Positions 28,819 to 38,444 of a stretch of 53,595 bases of DNA are shown here, piece by piece (positions within the stretch are counted from its first letter, which is position 1; each line of letters starts with the position of its first letter). Under the pieces are notes generated by a model, which was not told the origin of the DNA, searched no databases, and saw only the letters and a list, made by a program, of their open reading frames with translations. The position numbers and the translations under genes are program-made. The stretch is from the NCBI GenBank assembly GCA_021604765.1, contig BQJP01000018.1, forward strand, positions 1-53,595, given 5' to 3'. Source of the stretch: Thermodesulfobacteriota bacterium. GTDB taxonomy: Bacteria > Desulfobacterota_D > UBA1144 > Nemesobacterales > UBA2774.

Positions 28819-28821
28819 AAA

Positions 28822-30072
28822 TTATCCTTCTAACAGTAAAGATTCCGGATCTTGAATAAGGTCTTTTAACCTTACTAAGAATTGTACAGCTTCTCTGCCA
28901 TCTACAATTCTGTGATCATAACTAAGCGCTACATACATCATAGGCTTTATCGCAATTTCACCGTTTATCACAACTGGTCTGTCTTCAATTTTGTGTAGTC
29001 CCAATATGCCAACCTGTGGAGGATTTAGAATTGGGGTGCTCATAAGTGAGCCGAATACGCCGCCGTTTGTGATTGTGAATGTACCGCCCATAATATCTTC
29101 TAGTGATAAAGTGTTTTCTTCTGATTTAACGGCAAACTCTTTTATTTTTTTCTCTATTTCGGCAAACGACATCCCATCGGCATTTTTCAGCACAGGTACA
29201 ACAAGACCCTCACTTGCTCCTATGGCAACGCCCACATCATAGTAATGTTTTACTATCATATCATCGCCGTCTATCTCTGCGTTTATAGCAGGAAACGCTT
29301 TAAGTGCGCCAATGGAAGCCTTAACAAAAAACGAATTTAATCCTAAACTCACTCCATATTTTTCCTTAAAGGCCTCTTTACGTCTTTTTCTTAGCTCCAT
29401 CACAGCAGTCATATCTATCTCATTGAAAGTAGTGAGCATGGCGGTTGTTTGAGAAGCTTCTAACATCCTGCGTGCTATTGTACGTCTACGGCGGGACATC
29501 TTAATTCGCTCTTCTCTTACATCTCTAGTCGCAAATAATGGGTTCGATTCTTGGGTAGATATTACAGCCGGTGCATTATGCACTGGTTCTACCACTGATG
29601 CTTCTATCTCTGATTCCTCAATTTCAGTTTGCATATGTTTTTCTACGTCTTCTTTGGTAATCCGCCCACTTGGTCCTGTGCCGTCTATTTTGCTAGTATC
29701 TATCTTGTATTCTTCTACTAAGTTTTTAGCCACAGGTGTTATTTTCTCAGTCGATTGTTGTTCAGCTTGATCTGTTTGTTTAACTTCGGGAGCTTCTTCA
29801 ACTACTGATTCCTTTGGAGAAGCATTTGAAGCCGCTCCTTCTTCAAGCACTCCGAGCACTTCTCCAACTTCAACGTCGTCGTCTTCTTTTTTTATAATAC
29901 TTGTTATGATCCCTTGTTTTTCGGCTGCAACTTCAAAGTTTGCTTTCTCTGTCTCTAGTTCGAGCAGGGCCTCCCCGATTTTTACAGAATCCCCCTCGGA
30001 CTTAAACCACCTGATGACTGTAGCCTCAACAATAGACTCACCTAATTCTGGTACGACGATGTTCGTTGACAT
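28822..30072 (-). CDS. sucB: dihydrolipoyllysine succinyltransferase (E2 of 2-oxoglutarate dehydrogenase)
   Basis: 416 residues. The N-terminal lipoyl domain has its lipoylated lysine at K43 in LETEKANFEV. A charged linker rich in Glu, Ala and Pro is followed by a peripheral subunit-binding domain (LVEEYKIDTSKIDGTGPSGR) and a catalytic acyltransferase domain ending in SYDHRIVDGRE, with H387 and D391 as the active-site pair. It transfers the succinyl group to CoA. GGAG precedes the ATG. It starts 15 bases after sucA, with which it works. No gene for E3 (dihydrolipoamide dehydrogenase) is in the window. Confidence 0.95.
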   Translation of the reverse strand: MSTNIVVPELGESIVEATVIRWFKSEGDSVKIGEALLELETEKANFEVAAEKQGIITSIIKKEDDDVEVGEVLGVLEEGAASNASPKESVVEEAPEVKQTDQAEQQSTEKITPVAKNLVEEYKIDTSKIDGTGPSGRITKEDVEKHMQTEIEESEIEASVVEPVHNAPAVISTQESNPLFATRDVREERIKMSRRRRTIARRMLEASQTTAMLTTFNEIDMTAVMELRKRRKEAFKEKYGVSLGLNSFFVKASIGALKAFPAINAEIDGDDMIVKHYYDVGVAIGASEGLVVPVLKNADGMSFAEIEKKIKEFAVKSEENTLSLEDIMGGTFTITNGGVFGSLMSTPILNPPQVGILGLHKIEDRPVVINGEIAIKPMMYVALSYDHRIVDGREAVQFLVRLKDLIQDPESLLLEG

Positions 30073-30087
30073 AGTATTTCTCCGATT

Positions 30088-32901
30088 CTATACGTTTTTT
30101 ACCCATGTTATACCTAGTTCATCTAGGTTGGGAAGTTCTTTGTCGATCATAAATGCTTGCTGAATTAATGCTTGCTGATTTACTTTATGCATGGAAGATG
30201 ACCCTTCTGCAGGGCTTGAGTTACGTCGCCTTCCTATATAGTGTAGCGGGAAGCGACCATCAATTAGCTTTCTGAAAAATGGGAACATAAACATCCAAGC
30301 TCCCATTGTTTCTGGCTCTTCCTGAATCCATACAACTTCTCTCAGATTAGGATACCTGCCAATCACCTTTTTCAGCATTTCTGTTGGTATAGGGTAAAGC
30401 TGCTCTACTCTTGCAATAGCAATATCTTTTGCATTTTGTTTTCTGTATTCACTGTTGTCGAGGTCAATAAATACCTTCCCACTGCATAGTATAAGACGTT
30501 TGATCTTTTTGGCTTGCTTATCATCTATATCATCATCTATAACTGGTTGCCAGGATCCTTCAGAAAGATCACGAACAGAGGAATAAATGGAAGGGTTACG
30601 GAGCAAGCTCTTCGGAGTCAATACTATTAACGGGAGTGGGTCTTTCTCAAGAACACCCGCTTGACGTCTAAGTAAGTGGAAGTACTGAGCTGATGTTGTG
30701 CAATTTGCTATTCTCATATTTATCTCAGCTGCTGACCCCAAAAATCTAACCGGTCTTCCAGTTGAGTGGTCAGGTCCTTGTCCTTCATATCCGTGAGGTA
30801 GCAATAAGACTAATGAAGGGGTTTGTCCCCATTTAGCTCTAGCTGAAACCAAGAACTCATCAATTATAGTTTGTGCTCCGTTAATAAAATCACCGTACTG
30901 GGCTTCCCATATAATCAGTCTGTTAGGTGCCTGTATGTTGTATCCGTATTCAAAACCAATACAGGCATTTTCAGTAAGCGGGCTGTTGTGTATCTCAAAA
31001 GAAGCCTTTGCTTGAGGAATGTTTTGAAGAGGATAATAAGGCTCCCAGGTTTTTGAATCGTGAAGAACTGCATGACGATGACTAAATGTACCTCTTTGAA
31101 CATCCTGTCCGGTGAGACGAATTGGCGTGCCGTCCGCTAAAATAGTAGCATATGCCAAGTCCTCCGCTGTTGCCCAATCGATTGTTCTCTCATCCAAAGA
31201 GTCAAAAGATTTTGCTCGTCTATCCATTCCGCGTTTGAGTTTAGAATTGAGGTTAAAACCTTCTGGCAGTTCTAATAAGGAATCATTAATCTCTTTAAGA
31301 GTTTTTGCCGAGACAGATGTCTTCACTTTCTGCGCGGCTCCTGCTGGAGGGGGACTAGATTGTGCTTCATCAGGAATATCTTTAGCAGAGAGCGCCTCAA
31401 AATCGCTATGTAGTTTTTCGGTAAACTTGTTTACTATTTCTTCAGGTTCGTTTTCCCTCAATATCCCTCTTTCCACAAGTGTATTAGCCCAGAGCTCCCT
31501 GACTGTAGGGTGATTATCTATTCTCTGATACATTTCAGGCTGAGTAAATGTAGGCTCATCTGCTTCATTATGCCCATGGCGTCTATAACCTACTAAGTCT
31601 ATGAGAACATCTTTTTGAAACTTTTGCAGGTATGCAAAAGCGGTTCTGGCAGCTTCTATGCATGCTTCGGGATCATCTGCGTTGACGTGAATTATAGGTA
31701 TTTCAAAACCCTTTGCCAGGTCACTTGCATACATTGTGCTGCGGCTGTCAGAAGGAAGTGTAGTATAGCCAAGTTGGTTGTTTGTAATTATATGTATAGT
31801 ACCGCCGGTGCTGTATCCTGGAAGTCGGGATAAATTGAGAGTCTCTGATACTATACCTTGCCCGGGGAATGCAGCGTCACCGTGGACAATAATTGGCAAG
31901 GAAACAGCTGGATCGAAATTCGGCTCTCCCGCTTTCTCTGCAAATGTGCCGGCAGCCCTGGTCATACCCTGTATAACCGGATTTACCGCTTCTAAGTGAC
32001 TTGGGTTAGGTGCAAGTATAATCTCCATCTGAATCGCCTTACCGTTACTTACAGCATGACGGGCGCCGTCGTGGTATTTAACATCTCCTGTCCAACCCAT
32101 ATCGTCTCTAAAGTCCCTTTCTAAAACAGGGTCCTTAAATTTGATCAATGTGCCTTTATAGTTTTTATTCATTACATGATGCATTACATTTAAACGACCT
32201 CTGTGTGCCATGCCGAGCAAAATTTTGTGTATATCTGATTCTGCCGAAAGTCCGACAATCTCATTTAACATAGGTACAAGCGAATCCACGCCTTCTATTG
32301 AAAAACGAAATTTTCCGGGAAATATTCTGTGCAGAAATCTCTCTAATACCTCAACTTGGGTAAGACTCTCGAGAAGTAGTCTTTCGTTGATAGGGTCGTT
32401 AGGAGGCCTATAAGTTCCATACTCAGCATTGTCCCTAAACCATAATCTTTCCTCTTGAACGTTAAGATGATAAAAGTCATAGCCTATTTTTGCTGAATAG
32501 ATGGAACGTAATTTCTCAATGGCTTCAAATGCATTTGATGTCGTCTCTGCAACAGGGCCCCTTATCAAACTTGAAGGCAACTGAAATAAATCTTCATCGT
32601 TAATTTTATGTCCTGTGGGAAATAAAGCTCGATCACCAGGAGGTTCGGTTCCAAGCGGGTCTAGATCTGCATGCAAATGCCCAAAAGCTCTAATTGCTTG
32701 TGCTAAGTTGGCCGTAGCAACGATCTTTTCCATATCCTGGGGCTGAGTGTCAGTAGTAGTGGTTTCTCCCATTTCAGGATTCCACTTTTCAAATAGTGCT
32801 CTAATCTCTGGGCTTACAGATTCTGGATCATGCAGAAATTGTTCGTACAACTCGACAACATAGCCCGAGTTAGGTCCATGAAACAAATGTGAAAGGTTCA
32901 T
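30088..32901 (-). CDS. sucA: 2-oxoglutarate dehydrogenase E1 component
   Basis: Thiamin diphosphate-dependent decarboxylase of the TCA cycle; 937 residues, close to the Escherichia coli length. The N-terminal recruitment segment contains FLHDPESVSPEIRALFEKW. Later come GMAHRGRLNVM and HGDAAFPGQGIVSETLNLS (TPP/Mg region), IHVNADDPEA, RRHGHNEADEPTFTQP, and the C-terminal QTIIDEF and LLPHGYEGQGPDHS motifs. All appear intact, so the gene should give an active E1. AGGA lies eight bases before the ATG. With sucB it forms a two-gene operon. Confidence 0.97.
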   Translation of the reverse strand: MNLSHLFHGPNSGYVVELYEQFLHDPESVSPEIRALFEKWNPEMGETTTTDTQPQDMEKIVATANLAQAIRAFGHLHADLDPLGTEPPGDRALFPTGHKINDEDLFQLPSSLIRGPVAETTSNAFEAIEKLRSIYSAKIGYDFYHLNVQEERLWFRDNAEYGTYRPPNDPINERLLLESLTQVEVLERFLHRIFPGKFRFSIEGVDSLVPMLNEIVGLSAESDIHKILLGMAHRGRLNVMHHVMNKNYKGTLIKFKDPVLERDFRDDMGWTGDVKYHDGARHAVSNGKAIQMEIILAPNPSHLEAVNPVIQGMTRAAGTFAEKAGEPNFDPAVSLPIIVHGDAAFPGQGIVSETLNLSRLPGYSTGGTIHIITNNQLGYTTLPSDSRSTMYASDLAKGFEIPIIHVNADDPEACIEAARTAFAYLQKFQKDVLIDLVGYRRHGHNEADEPTFTQPEMYQRIDNHPTVRELWANTLVERGILRENEPEEIVNKFTEKLHSDFEALSAKDIPDEAQSSPPPAGAAQKVKTSVSAKTLKEINDSLLELPEGFNLNSKLKRGMDRRAKSFDSLDERTIDWATAEDLAYATILADGTPIRLTGQDVQRGTFSHRHAVLHDSKTWEPYYPLQNIPQAKASFEIHNSPLTENACIGFEYGYNIQAPNRLIIWEAQYGDFINGAQTIIDEFLVSARAKWGQTPSLVLLLPHGYEGQGPDHSTGRPVRFLGSAAEINMRIANCTTSAQYFHLLRRQAGVLEKDPLPLIVLTPKSLLRNPSIYSSVRDLSEGSWQPVIDDDIDDKQAKKIKRLILCSGKVFIDLDNSEYRKQNAKDIAIARVEQLYPIPTEMLKKVIGRYPNLREVVWIQEEPETMGAWMFMFPFFRKLIDGRFPLHYIGRRRNSSPAEGSSSMHKVNQQALIQQAFMIDKELPNLDELGITWVKNV

Positions 32902-33164
32902 ATTTTATTCCTATTATATTAAGTAATTCTCTCTGTGGATGGCGTGTAATTCTATCATTGATTTTCAATAATAATAGTAGCATAAGAATATTTCCTTCGC
33001 AATTGCGTTTGCTACGATTTTTTCTCTTTTTTTATATATAAGATGGATTTTGTCTGGAGATTGATTCTTTTAGACAGATAAGAAAGTACACTATAACTAA
33101 TTTATATCTATTCTAGTTAAATAGCTCTAAATTCAAAAGAAAGTCCCAATAAATCTTATAAGGT

Positions 33165-34046
33165 TTATCCTAAATGAGCTTTCATAAATTGGTCGTAATG
33201 TTTACGATGATCATCAAAATTACTAATATTTTGCTGAGCTGGGAGGGTTTCTTCCTTGTTAATAATAATTGATTCAAGTGAAGGATGCTCCGCTGTCAAT
33301 ATTCTTCCTATTGGAATGCGTCCCTGCTCTTTTAACTCTATGACTTTTTGAAACGCTTCAGCTCTATTTGTAGGATCAAAACTCTCATCTTCTTCTACAT
33401 TATAGACTTTAGCCCGCCATTCACGGTGTGTATCATAATATGTTACACATGGTGATAGTACTTCAAGGAACGCAAAACCCTTGCCTGACTGGGTATGTTC
33501 AATTGCGGCTTCCATTAATTGTCCTAGCTGTTCAGGATTACCACTGAAGCCTCTTGCTAAAAATGTAGTCGACAAAAAGCTAAGTCCAAGTAGGATTGAA
33601 TCTAATCCCATTTCAGAGTTGTCGTGATACCCTATAGGGCTTGTTGGAGAGGCCTGTCCTTTGGTGAGCCCATAGTTACTATTGTTCATTACAACATACA
33701 TAATGCTAGGATTGCTTTTAAAAGTATGAACTAGATGACCCGCGCCAATTGCAAAACCGTCGCCGTCACCGCCTGCGGCAATAACTGTAAGATCCGGGTT
33801 TGCAAGTTTAGCCCCTATTGTAGCTGGCAATACTCTACCGTGGAGCGCATGATAACCATAACACCTAAGGTTATTCTGAATAGTTCCAGAACACCCAATC
33901 CCTGCTAACAACATCAACTTATGAGGAGGGATTCCCATCTTATTTAGGGATTTTTCAAGCACTCCCTGTACTGCAAAATCACCACACCCTGCACACCAAA
34001 TCGGTCTTGCCGGGGTAAATGTTTTTGTGTTAGGCGGTGTTGTCAT
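33165..34046 (-). CDS. korB: 2-oxoacid:ferredoxin oxidoreductase, beta subunit
   Basis: 293-residue TPP-binding subunit. The [4Fe-4S] ligands typical of KorB are C18 and C21 (WCAGCGD), C52 (GIGCSG) and C200 (LSPCVTYY). The TPP/Mg2+ motif is GDGDGF at 94-99 with NN at 121-122. With the alpha-gamma partner it performs oxidative decarboxylation of a 2-oxoacid, or the reverse carboxylation with reduced ferredoxin. The substrate is probably 2-oxoglutarate given the paralogue type and position, but pyruvate or branched acids cannot be excluded. Its ATG overlaps the korA stop (ATGA), and GGAGG precedes it. Confidence 0.93.
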   Translation of the reverse strand: MTTPPNTKTFTPARPIWCAGCGDFAVQGVLEKSLNKMGIPPHKLMLLAGIGCSGTIQNNLRCYGYHALHGRVLPATIGAKLANPDLTVIAAGGDGDGFAIGAGHLVHTFKSNPSIMYVVMNNSNYGLTKGQASPTSPIGYHDNSEMGLDSILLGLSFLSTTFLARGFSGNPEQLGQLMEAAIEHTQSGKGFAFLEVLSPCVTYYDTHREWRAKVYNVEEDESFDPTNRAEAFQKVIELKEQGRIPIGRILTAEHPSLESIIINKEETLPAQQNISNFDDHRKHYDQFMKAHLG

Positions 34047-35848
34047 TGGGCTTTAGCCTCCTTCTTCTCATCTCTGTTAAGTTTTCCTTCCTGTTCGACT
34101 ATTTGATTAACTAAATAGCCTGGTCTATATGGAAGACCGTCGTATCTGCATATGCTAATTATCTTGCTAGCATCGGCTCCCTGGTGCATCAGTATATGAG
34201 CTAATTGACCCTGAGCGTTTAAGTCAATTACATATACGCGCTCACACTCTTCTATAAATGCAAGAGTATCATCTAGCACTGGCCAGATAGTTCTGGGCTG
34301 ATGATATTGGGTTTTGAAACCTTGCTTTTCTAGATGAGTCATTGCGTCCAGTATGACGCCGTACATCATCCCTATTCCTATAAATCCTATTGGTGCGTTT
34401 TTGTCACCAAAATGGCGTCCCTTAGGCAATTCTTTTTTTGCTTCTTCAATTTTGTGAAAACGCTTATCCATCATTTTTACGCGGTTTGTAGGATCGGTTG
34501 ATACGAGACCAAACTCGTCATGCTCATTTCCCGTAACTAGCGACATACCGCCTGGAGTTCCTGGTGCAGCAAATGCAGAAACGCCGTCCTTTGAGAAAGC
34601 ATAACGCTTATATGTGTCTAATTTTGCTACTTCTTCTGCTGTGAGTCTTTTTCCTGGCTCAACTTGTACCTGGTCCAGGTTAAAAGGTTTCACACTTGCT
34701 ATGTTTTGTGATAATGCCTGGTCCATAGCTATAAATACAGGACATTGATATTTATCTGCGAGATTAGTTGCTTCAAAAGCTAAGTAGAAACAATCTTCAG
34801 GATGTCCTGGTGTAAGCACTATTCTTGGATAATCTCCGTGTCCCCCGAATACCATAATATTCAAATCACTTTGTTCCGGTTTTGTAGGCATGCCTGTGCT
34901 TGGTCCTGAACGCTGGCAATCAACTACCACAATTGGTACTTCACCTGATCCCGCATGACCAATACCTTCTTGCATTAAAGAAAACCCTGGTCCGGAAGTG
35001 GCTGTCATCGTTCTTACGCCTGTGAGAGCTGCTCCAATGGCCATGTTAATTCCAGCAAGCTCATCCTCTGTCTGCCTTACAACTCCACCACAGCGTGGCA
35101 GCCATTTCTGAAGGGTTTCTAGCACCTCCGTTGAAGGGGTTATCGGATAGCCGGTAAAGAATCTTCCGCCGGCCACCATAAAGCCAAAAGCTATTGATTC
35201 ATTCCCCATTAATAATAGATGTTCTTCGGGTTCGGTCTGTTCTATTCTGTATTTCCCTTCGCCGTGCTTAATACCCATTTCATCAGCTAGATGAAGTCCT
35301 AATTCAAGAGCTTCGATGTTGTAGTCTAAAATTACCTGGCCCATTCTTTGAAAACGCTTAGTGAAGGTATCACGCATTGACTGATCTTCTAGTCCTAAAA
35401 TTCTTCCGACGATTCCAAACGCTATACTGTTTTTATAGAGTTCACGGCGCATCGTGCGCATTGCAATTCTATTAAATGGGGCAGCGTATAGCCTAACGCC
35501 CTCTGGCAATAATCCTGGATTAAGTGGTCCACCTGAATCATCAAAAACAACCATGCTCTTAGAATTTAATTGGTGAGCATTCTTTTCTACAGCTTCTTCA
35601 TCAAGTGCAACTAGAAGGTCAATATGGCTCCCTATACAGTGCCTATCTCCTTTGAATGCTCTCATGGTTGCCGCTGCGTGCCCGCCCCTTATTCGTGATA
35701 AAACATCTCTCTCCGTATATACGTTAAGACCTACGTTACGAAACAGATCTGCAAGCATGGTGATAACAGTTAATGAACCGTCACCTCCCTGGCCTGCGAC
35801 AATCACACTAACGTCTTCAAGTACTGGTTGGCTGTTTTTGGATGTCAT
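34043..35848 (-). CDS. korA: 2-oxoacid:ferredoxin oxidoreductase, fused gamma-alpha subunit
   Basis: 601 residues with two domains. The N-terminal gamma domain (about 10-190) begins VSVIVAGQGGDGSLTVI and contains LSRIRGGHAAATMRA. The alpha (pyrimidine-binding) domain starts near 215 with ESIAFGFMVAGGRFFTGYPITPSTE and continues through TMTATSGPGFSLMQEGIG. Gamma-alpha fusion is the normal Kor/2-oxoacid type architecture. It is coupled by 4-base ATGA overlaps to the FrhB-like gene upstream and korB downstream, implying one stoichiometric complex or pathway. No ferredoxin-like delta subunit is present as a separate gene. Confidence 0.93.
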   Translation of the reverse strand: MTSKNSQPVLEDVSVIVAGQGGDGSLTVITMLADLFRNVGLNVYTERDVLSRIRGGHAAATMRAFKGDRHCIGSHIDLLVALDEEAVEKNAHQLNSKSMVVFDDSGGPLNPGLLPEGVRLYAAPFNRIAMRTMRRELYKNSIAFGIVGRILGLEDQSMRDTFTKRFQRMGQVILDYNIEALELGLHLADEMGIKHGEGKYRIEQTEPEEHLLLMGNESIAFGFMVAGGRFFTGYPITPSTEVLETLQKWLPRCGGVVRQTEDELAGINMAIGAALTGVRTMTATSGPGFSLMQEGIGHAGSGEVPIVVVDCQRSGPSTGMPTKPEQSDLNIMVFGGHGDYPRIVLTPGHPEDCFYLAFEATNLADKYQCPVFIAMDQALSQNIASVKPFNLDQVQVEPGKRLTAEEVAKLDTYKRYAFSKDGVSAFAAPGTPGGMSLVTGNEHDEFGLVSTDPTNRVKMMDKRFHKIEEAKKELPKGRHFGDKNAPIGFIGIGMMYGVILDAMTHLEKQGFKTQYHQPRTIWPVLDDTLAFIEECERVYVIDLNAQGQLAHILMHQGADASKIISICRYDGLPYRPGYLVNQIVEQEGKLNRDEKKEAKAQ

Positions 35849-37128
35849 TTACCTTCATCTCCTCCATCCGTTGGTTTGTTGTAGTTCTTATAAAAAGTTT
35901 TTGGGTTAGTATTTCCGAGTTCTACTCTTTCCTGATATGTAGGCATTAAAGCAGGTAGCGGTTTGTTGCGTTTGATATTGGACAATCTAATTAATAACTC
36001 TTTGGCTTTGGGTTCTGACTCTTCAGGCAATATTTCAAAAAGGTCTGCATCAACAGCTTCTTGCCAGAACTTATGTCCGGCCTCTGTGCGTATAGCAACA
36101 AATGTCCATCCGCTAAGTCCAATACCTCCCACCCCAATATCGGCATGCTCGGCTGAGTAATCAAGACAGTATAAACATGCTGGGCGTGCAAAAGGATGAA
36201 ACTCCTTTAGTTTCATTATTATTTCACGTCCATCTCTTAGCTCTACTATTACTTTTCCTTTTACGTTCACATTAACTATGTCTTGAGGTTCTACATCGAG
36301 TTCTTTTGCTATGTATGAAATATGTTCGTGGGTAAAGCTTTCGGAGCAAAATAGTCCAATAGTGAGAGCTACGTTTTTCTGATACCATTTTGCAACTTCA
36401 AGACGGATACTGCTGAATTGCTGCTGTCTAACTCCATCAATTTGGCAAGGAACACCAACTACGGCTAGAGGTTTTACATCCTGCCTCATAGCTTCAACTA
36501 GAGCCATTGTGTTTGGTGAGTAAGTATATCTTGAGCCGCTGCAGTTTTTTATTTCTTCTGCAGTTGTAGCTAGTTTTTGAATTCCTACTTGTGGATTTTC
36601 TGGAAGCACATCACCTGTAACAACTCCATTTATTGACCCCTTTTCTAGAGCGTGTACTAATAATGCGCTTGTTACTCCACCGTCCTGTCCCGCTTCTAAA
36701 AATTCTTTATCCTTAGCGCGTGCAATCACAGCGTAGTTGTAAGGTCCGAATCCTTCATCTTTAACGGGTTTCTTAAAATCAAGTAGTGTCTGTAAATCTT
36801 TGTCTAGAGGTCTTAGTACTGGGCAAACATCGGCGCATAGCTCACAGAACACGCAAGCATCATTCCTAGTATCCACAGGATTTTCATCTTTGTAATCAAA
36901 AACATCTGTAGGACAAATGGTTACACAAGCTGCGCATCCTACACATTTGCCTGTATCAACGATTTCCCGCATTAGAAAATCTACAGCCTTAAAACCGCCA
37001 CGGTTAATTTCTGATCTCCAAGCATATGCCCATTCATAAGGGTCTACGCCCTCTTCAAGCATCTCATTATACTTTTTTTGAACGGCTTGGACTAGCTTTT
37101 CATCGTTACTAATCTCTTGGTTGCTCAT
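35845..37128 (-). CDS. FrhB/FdhB-like flavin oxidoreductase subunit with 2x[4Fe-4S] domain
   Basis: 427 residues. The N-terminal ferredoxin domain has two complete cluster motifs: C62, C65, C68, C72 and C92, C95, C98, C102. These are followed by the coenzyme F420 hydrogenase beta subunit N- and C-terminal domains, with DGGVTSALLVHALEKG, GVPCQIDGVRQ and a Cys-rich segment PACLYCLDYSAEHADIGVGG. The family binds FAD and iron-sulfur clusters and moves electrons between them and a carrier; F420 itself is not implied. It is the first gene of the kor operon, overlapping korA by ATGA, and a strong GAGGAG precedes its ATG. It may replace the ferredoxin subunit and pass electrons to or from KorAB. Confidence 0.85.
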   Translation of the reverse strand: MSNQEISNDEKLVQAVQKKYNEMLEEGVDPYEWAYAWRSEINRGGFKAVDFLMREIVDTGKCVGCAACVTICPTDVFDYKDENPVDTRNDACVFCELCADVCPVLRPLDKDLQTLLDFKKPVKDEGFGPYNYAVIARAKDKEFLEAGQDGGVTSALLVHALEKGSINGVVTGDVLPENPQVGIQKLATTAEEIKNCSGSRYTYSPNTMALVEAMRQDVKPLAVVGVPCQIDGVRQQQFSSIRLEVAKWYQKNVALTIGLFCSESFTHEHISYIAKELDVEPQDIVNVNVKGKVIVELRDGREIIMKLKEFHPFARPACLYCLDYSAEHADIGVGGIGLSGWTFVAIRTEAGHKFWQEAVDADLFEILPEESEPKAKELLIRLSNIKRNKPLPALMPTYQERVELGNTNPKTFYKNYNKPTDGGDEGK

Positions 37129-37517
37129 ATCAGCTCCTCTTATAATTTTTAGAGTTGACTCCTAATTTTGCCCTTCAGACTTATCACTTTTAATGACGGT
37201 CTTAGGTAGTAATTCGATTCAATTGTTATAGTATGTACTTCGTTAGTTTCTTTCGATAGATTGCTCAATTTATTTAATAATATTTGACTAATGTTGCCAC
37301 CCTAGCCTTAATTTACTCAAGTTTAATAACACAGTTAAAACCTTAAGTCAATCTTGTTAAATTACCTATAATCATACCTCAAAATAATAAATGTTAAACA
37401 GAGGCGGATAAATAGTTTGGATAAGAATTGTAGTGCGGTTATTCTATTAAAATTAATGCATTAGAATCATATAAAATCATAGTATCGGGTGTGCTAATTT
37501 AACGACTCGTGACTGCC
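37129..37517. other. intergenic region between divergent kor and ABC operons
   Basis: This gap separates divergent operons. A TATAAT hexamer at 37367-37372 and a TTGACT (37284-37289) followed 17 bases later by CTTAAT are the best plus-strand promoter candidates, both imperfect. I see no tRNA, small gene, long inverted repeat or riboswitch-like structure here. Confidence 0.35.
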
Positions 37518-38444
37518 ATGATACAAGTTCAAAATGTCTCAAAACACTATGGGCAATTGGTTGCAGTAGATAACGTATCGTTTCACTTAGAAAAAGGCGA
37601 TGTACTGGGGTTTCTAGGTCCAAACGGCGCAGGTAAGACTACAACTATGCGCATCATAACAGGCTATATGCCCCCTACAAAAGGCAGTGTTTATATAGCG
37701 GATATAGATGTATTTGAAGATCCCCAGGCTGCTAAATCCTACATAGGTTATCTACCTGAAAACCCACCTTTATATGAAGATATGGTTGTTAGAGAATATC
37801 TGGATTTTGTCGCTGATATAAAGCAAATACCAAAAAAAGAGAAAAATAACAGGATTCATTATGTAATGGAAAAATGCGGTATAACAGATGTAAGTAAACG
37901 CATTATCGGACACCTGTCCAAGGGGTATCGGCAGCGCATAGGAATCGCCCAGGCATTAATCAATGATCCAGAGGTGCTGGTACTTGATGAGCCCACAAGT
38001 GGTCTTGACCCGATGCAAATAATAGAAATTAGAGAGCTTATTCATGGGCTTTCGGGAGAGCGTACTGTTATTCTCAGCACACATATTCTGCCTGAGGTTA
38101 CAATGATATGCAGTAAAGTGGTCATAATAAATAAAGGTAAGATTGCTCTTGAAGAATCACTTGAAAGGCTCACAAATAAAATGGATGGTGTAGAAAACAT
38201 ACTACTAAAGACCCGGTATAGCGGGGAAGAGATTCAAGATCAGATAATCTCGTTGCCAAACGTATCGGATATAAGGTTGGGTCTTGAGAGTGAATTGATT
38301 ATTGAACAAAAGAAGGGCACCGATATAAGAGAGGAAATTTCAGAATTAGTAATGCGAAATGGATGGGGTCTTCTCGAGATGCGACCGGTGACTCACAACT
38401 TGGAAGAGGTGTTTTTAAGAGCTATCACTTCAGAAGGGAATTAG
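37518..38444 (+). CDS. ABC transporter ATP-binding protein (GldA/ABC-2 type)
   Basis: 308 residues from ATG 37518; a GTG at 37509 in the same frame is the alternative, and neither has a clear ribosome-binding site. Walker A is GPNGAGKT at 34-41; the signature is LSKGYRQRIG and Walker B is VLVLDEPTSGLD, with the switch His in LSTHIL. The C-terminal extension (after about 215) is of the type found in ABC-2 exporters. It powers the membrane protein encoded directly downstream. First gene of a four-gene operon with GldG-like and DUF4340 proteins. Confidence 0.95.
   Translation: MIQVQNVSKHYGQLVAVDNVSFHLEKGDVLGFLGPNGAGKTTTMRIITGYMPPTKGSVYIADIDVFEDPQAAKSYIGYLPENPPLYEDMVVREYLDFVADIKQIPKKEKNNRIHYVMEKCGITDVSKRIIGHLSKGYRQRIGIAQALINDPEVLVLDEPTSGLDPMQIIEIRELIHGLSGERTVILSTHILPEVTMICSKVVIINKGKIALEESLERLTNKMDGVENILLKTRYSGEEIQDQIISLPNVSDIRLGLESELIIEQKKGTDIREEISELVMRNGWGLLEMRPVTHNLEEVFLRAITSEGN

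Noticed and set aside
31112-31513. 133-codon frame antisense to sucA
   Set aside because: Lies wholly inside a clearly conserved gene, with low-complexity Ser/Leu composition typical of antisense shadow frames and no start signal.
32902-33164. TATAAT-like sequence just before sucA as a leaderless promoter
   Set aside because: It lies only about 15 bases from the ATG with no -35 box, and an AGGA ribosome-binding site next to it is a simpler explanation.
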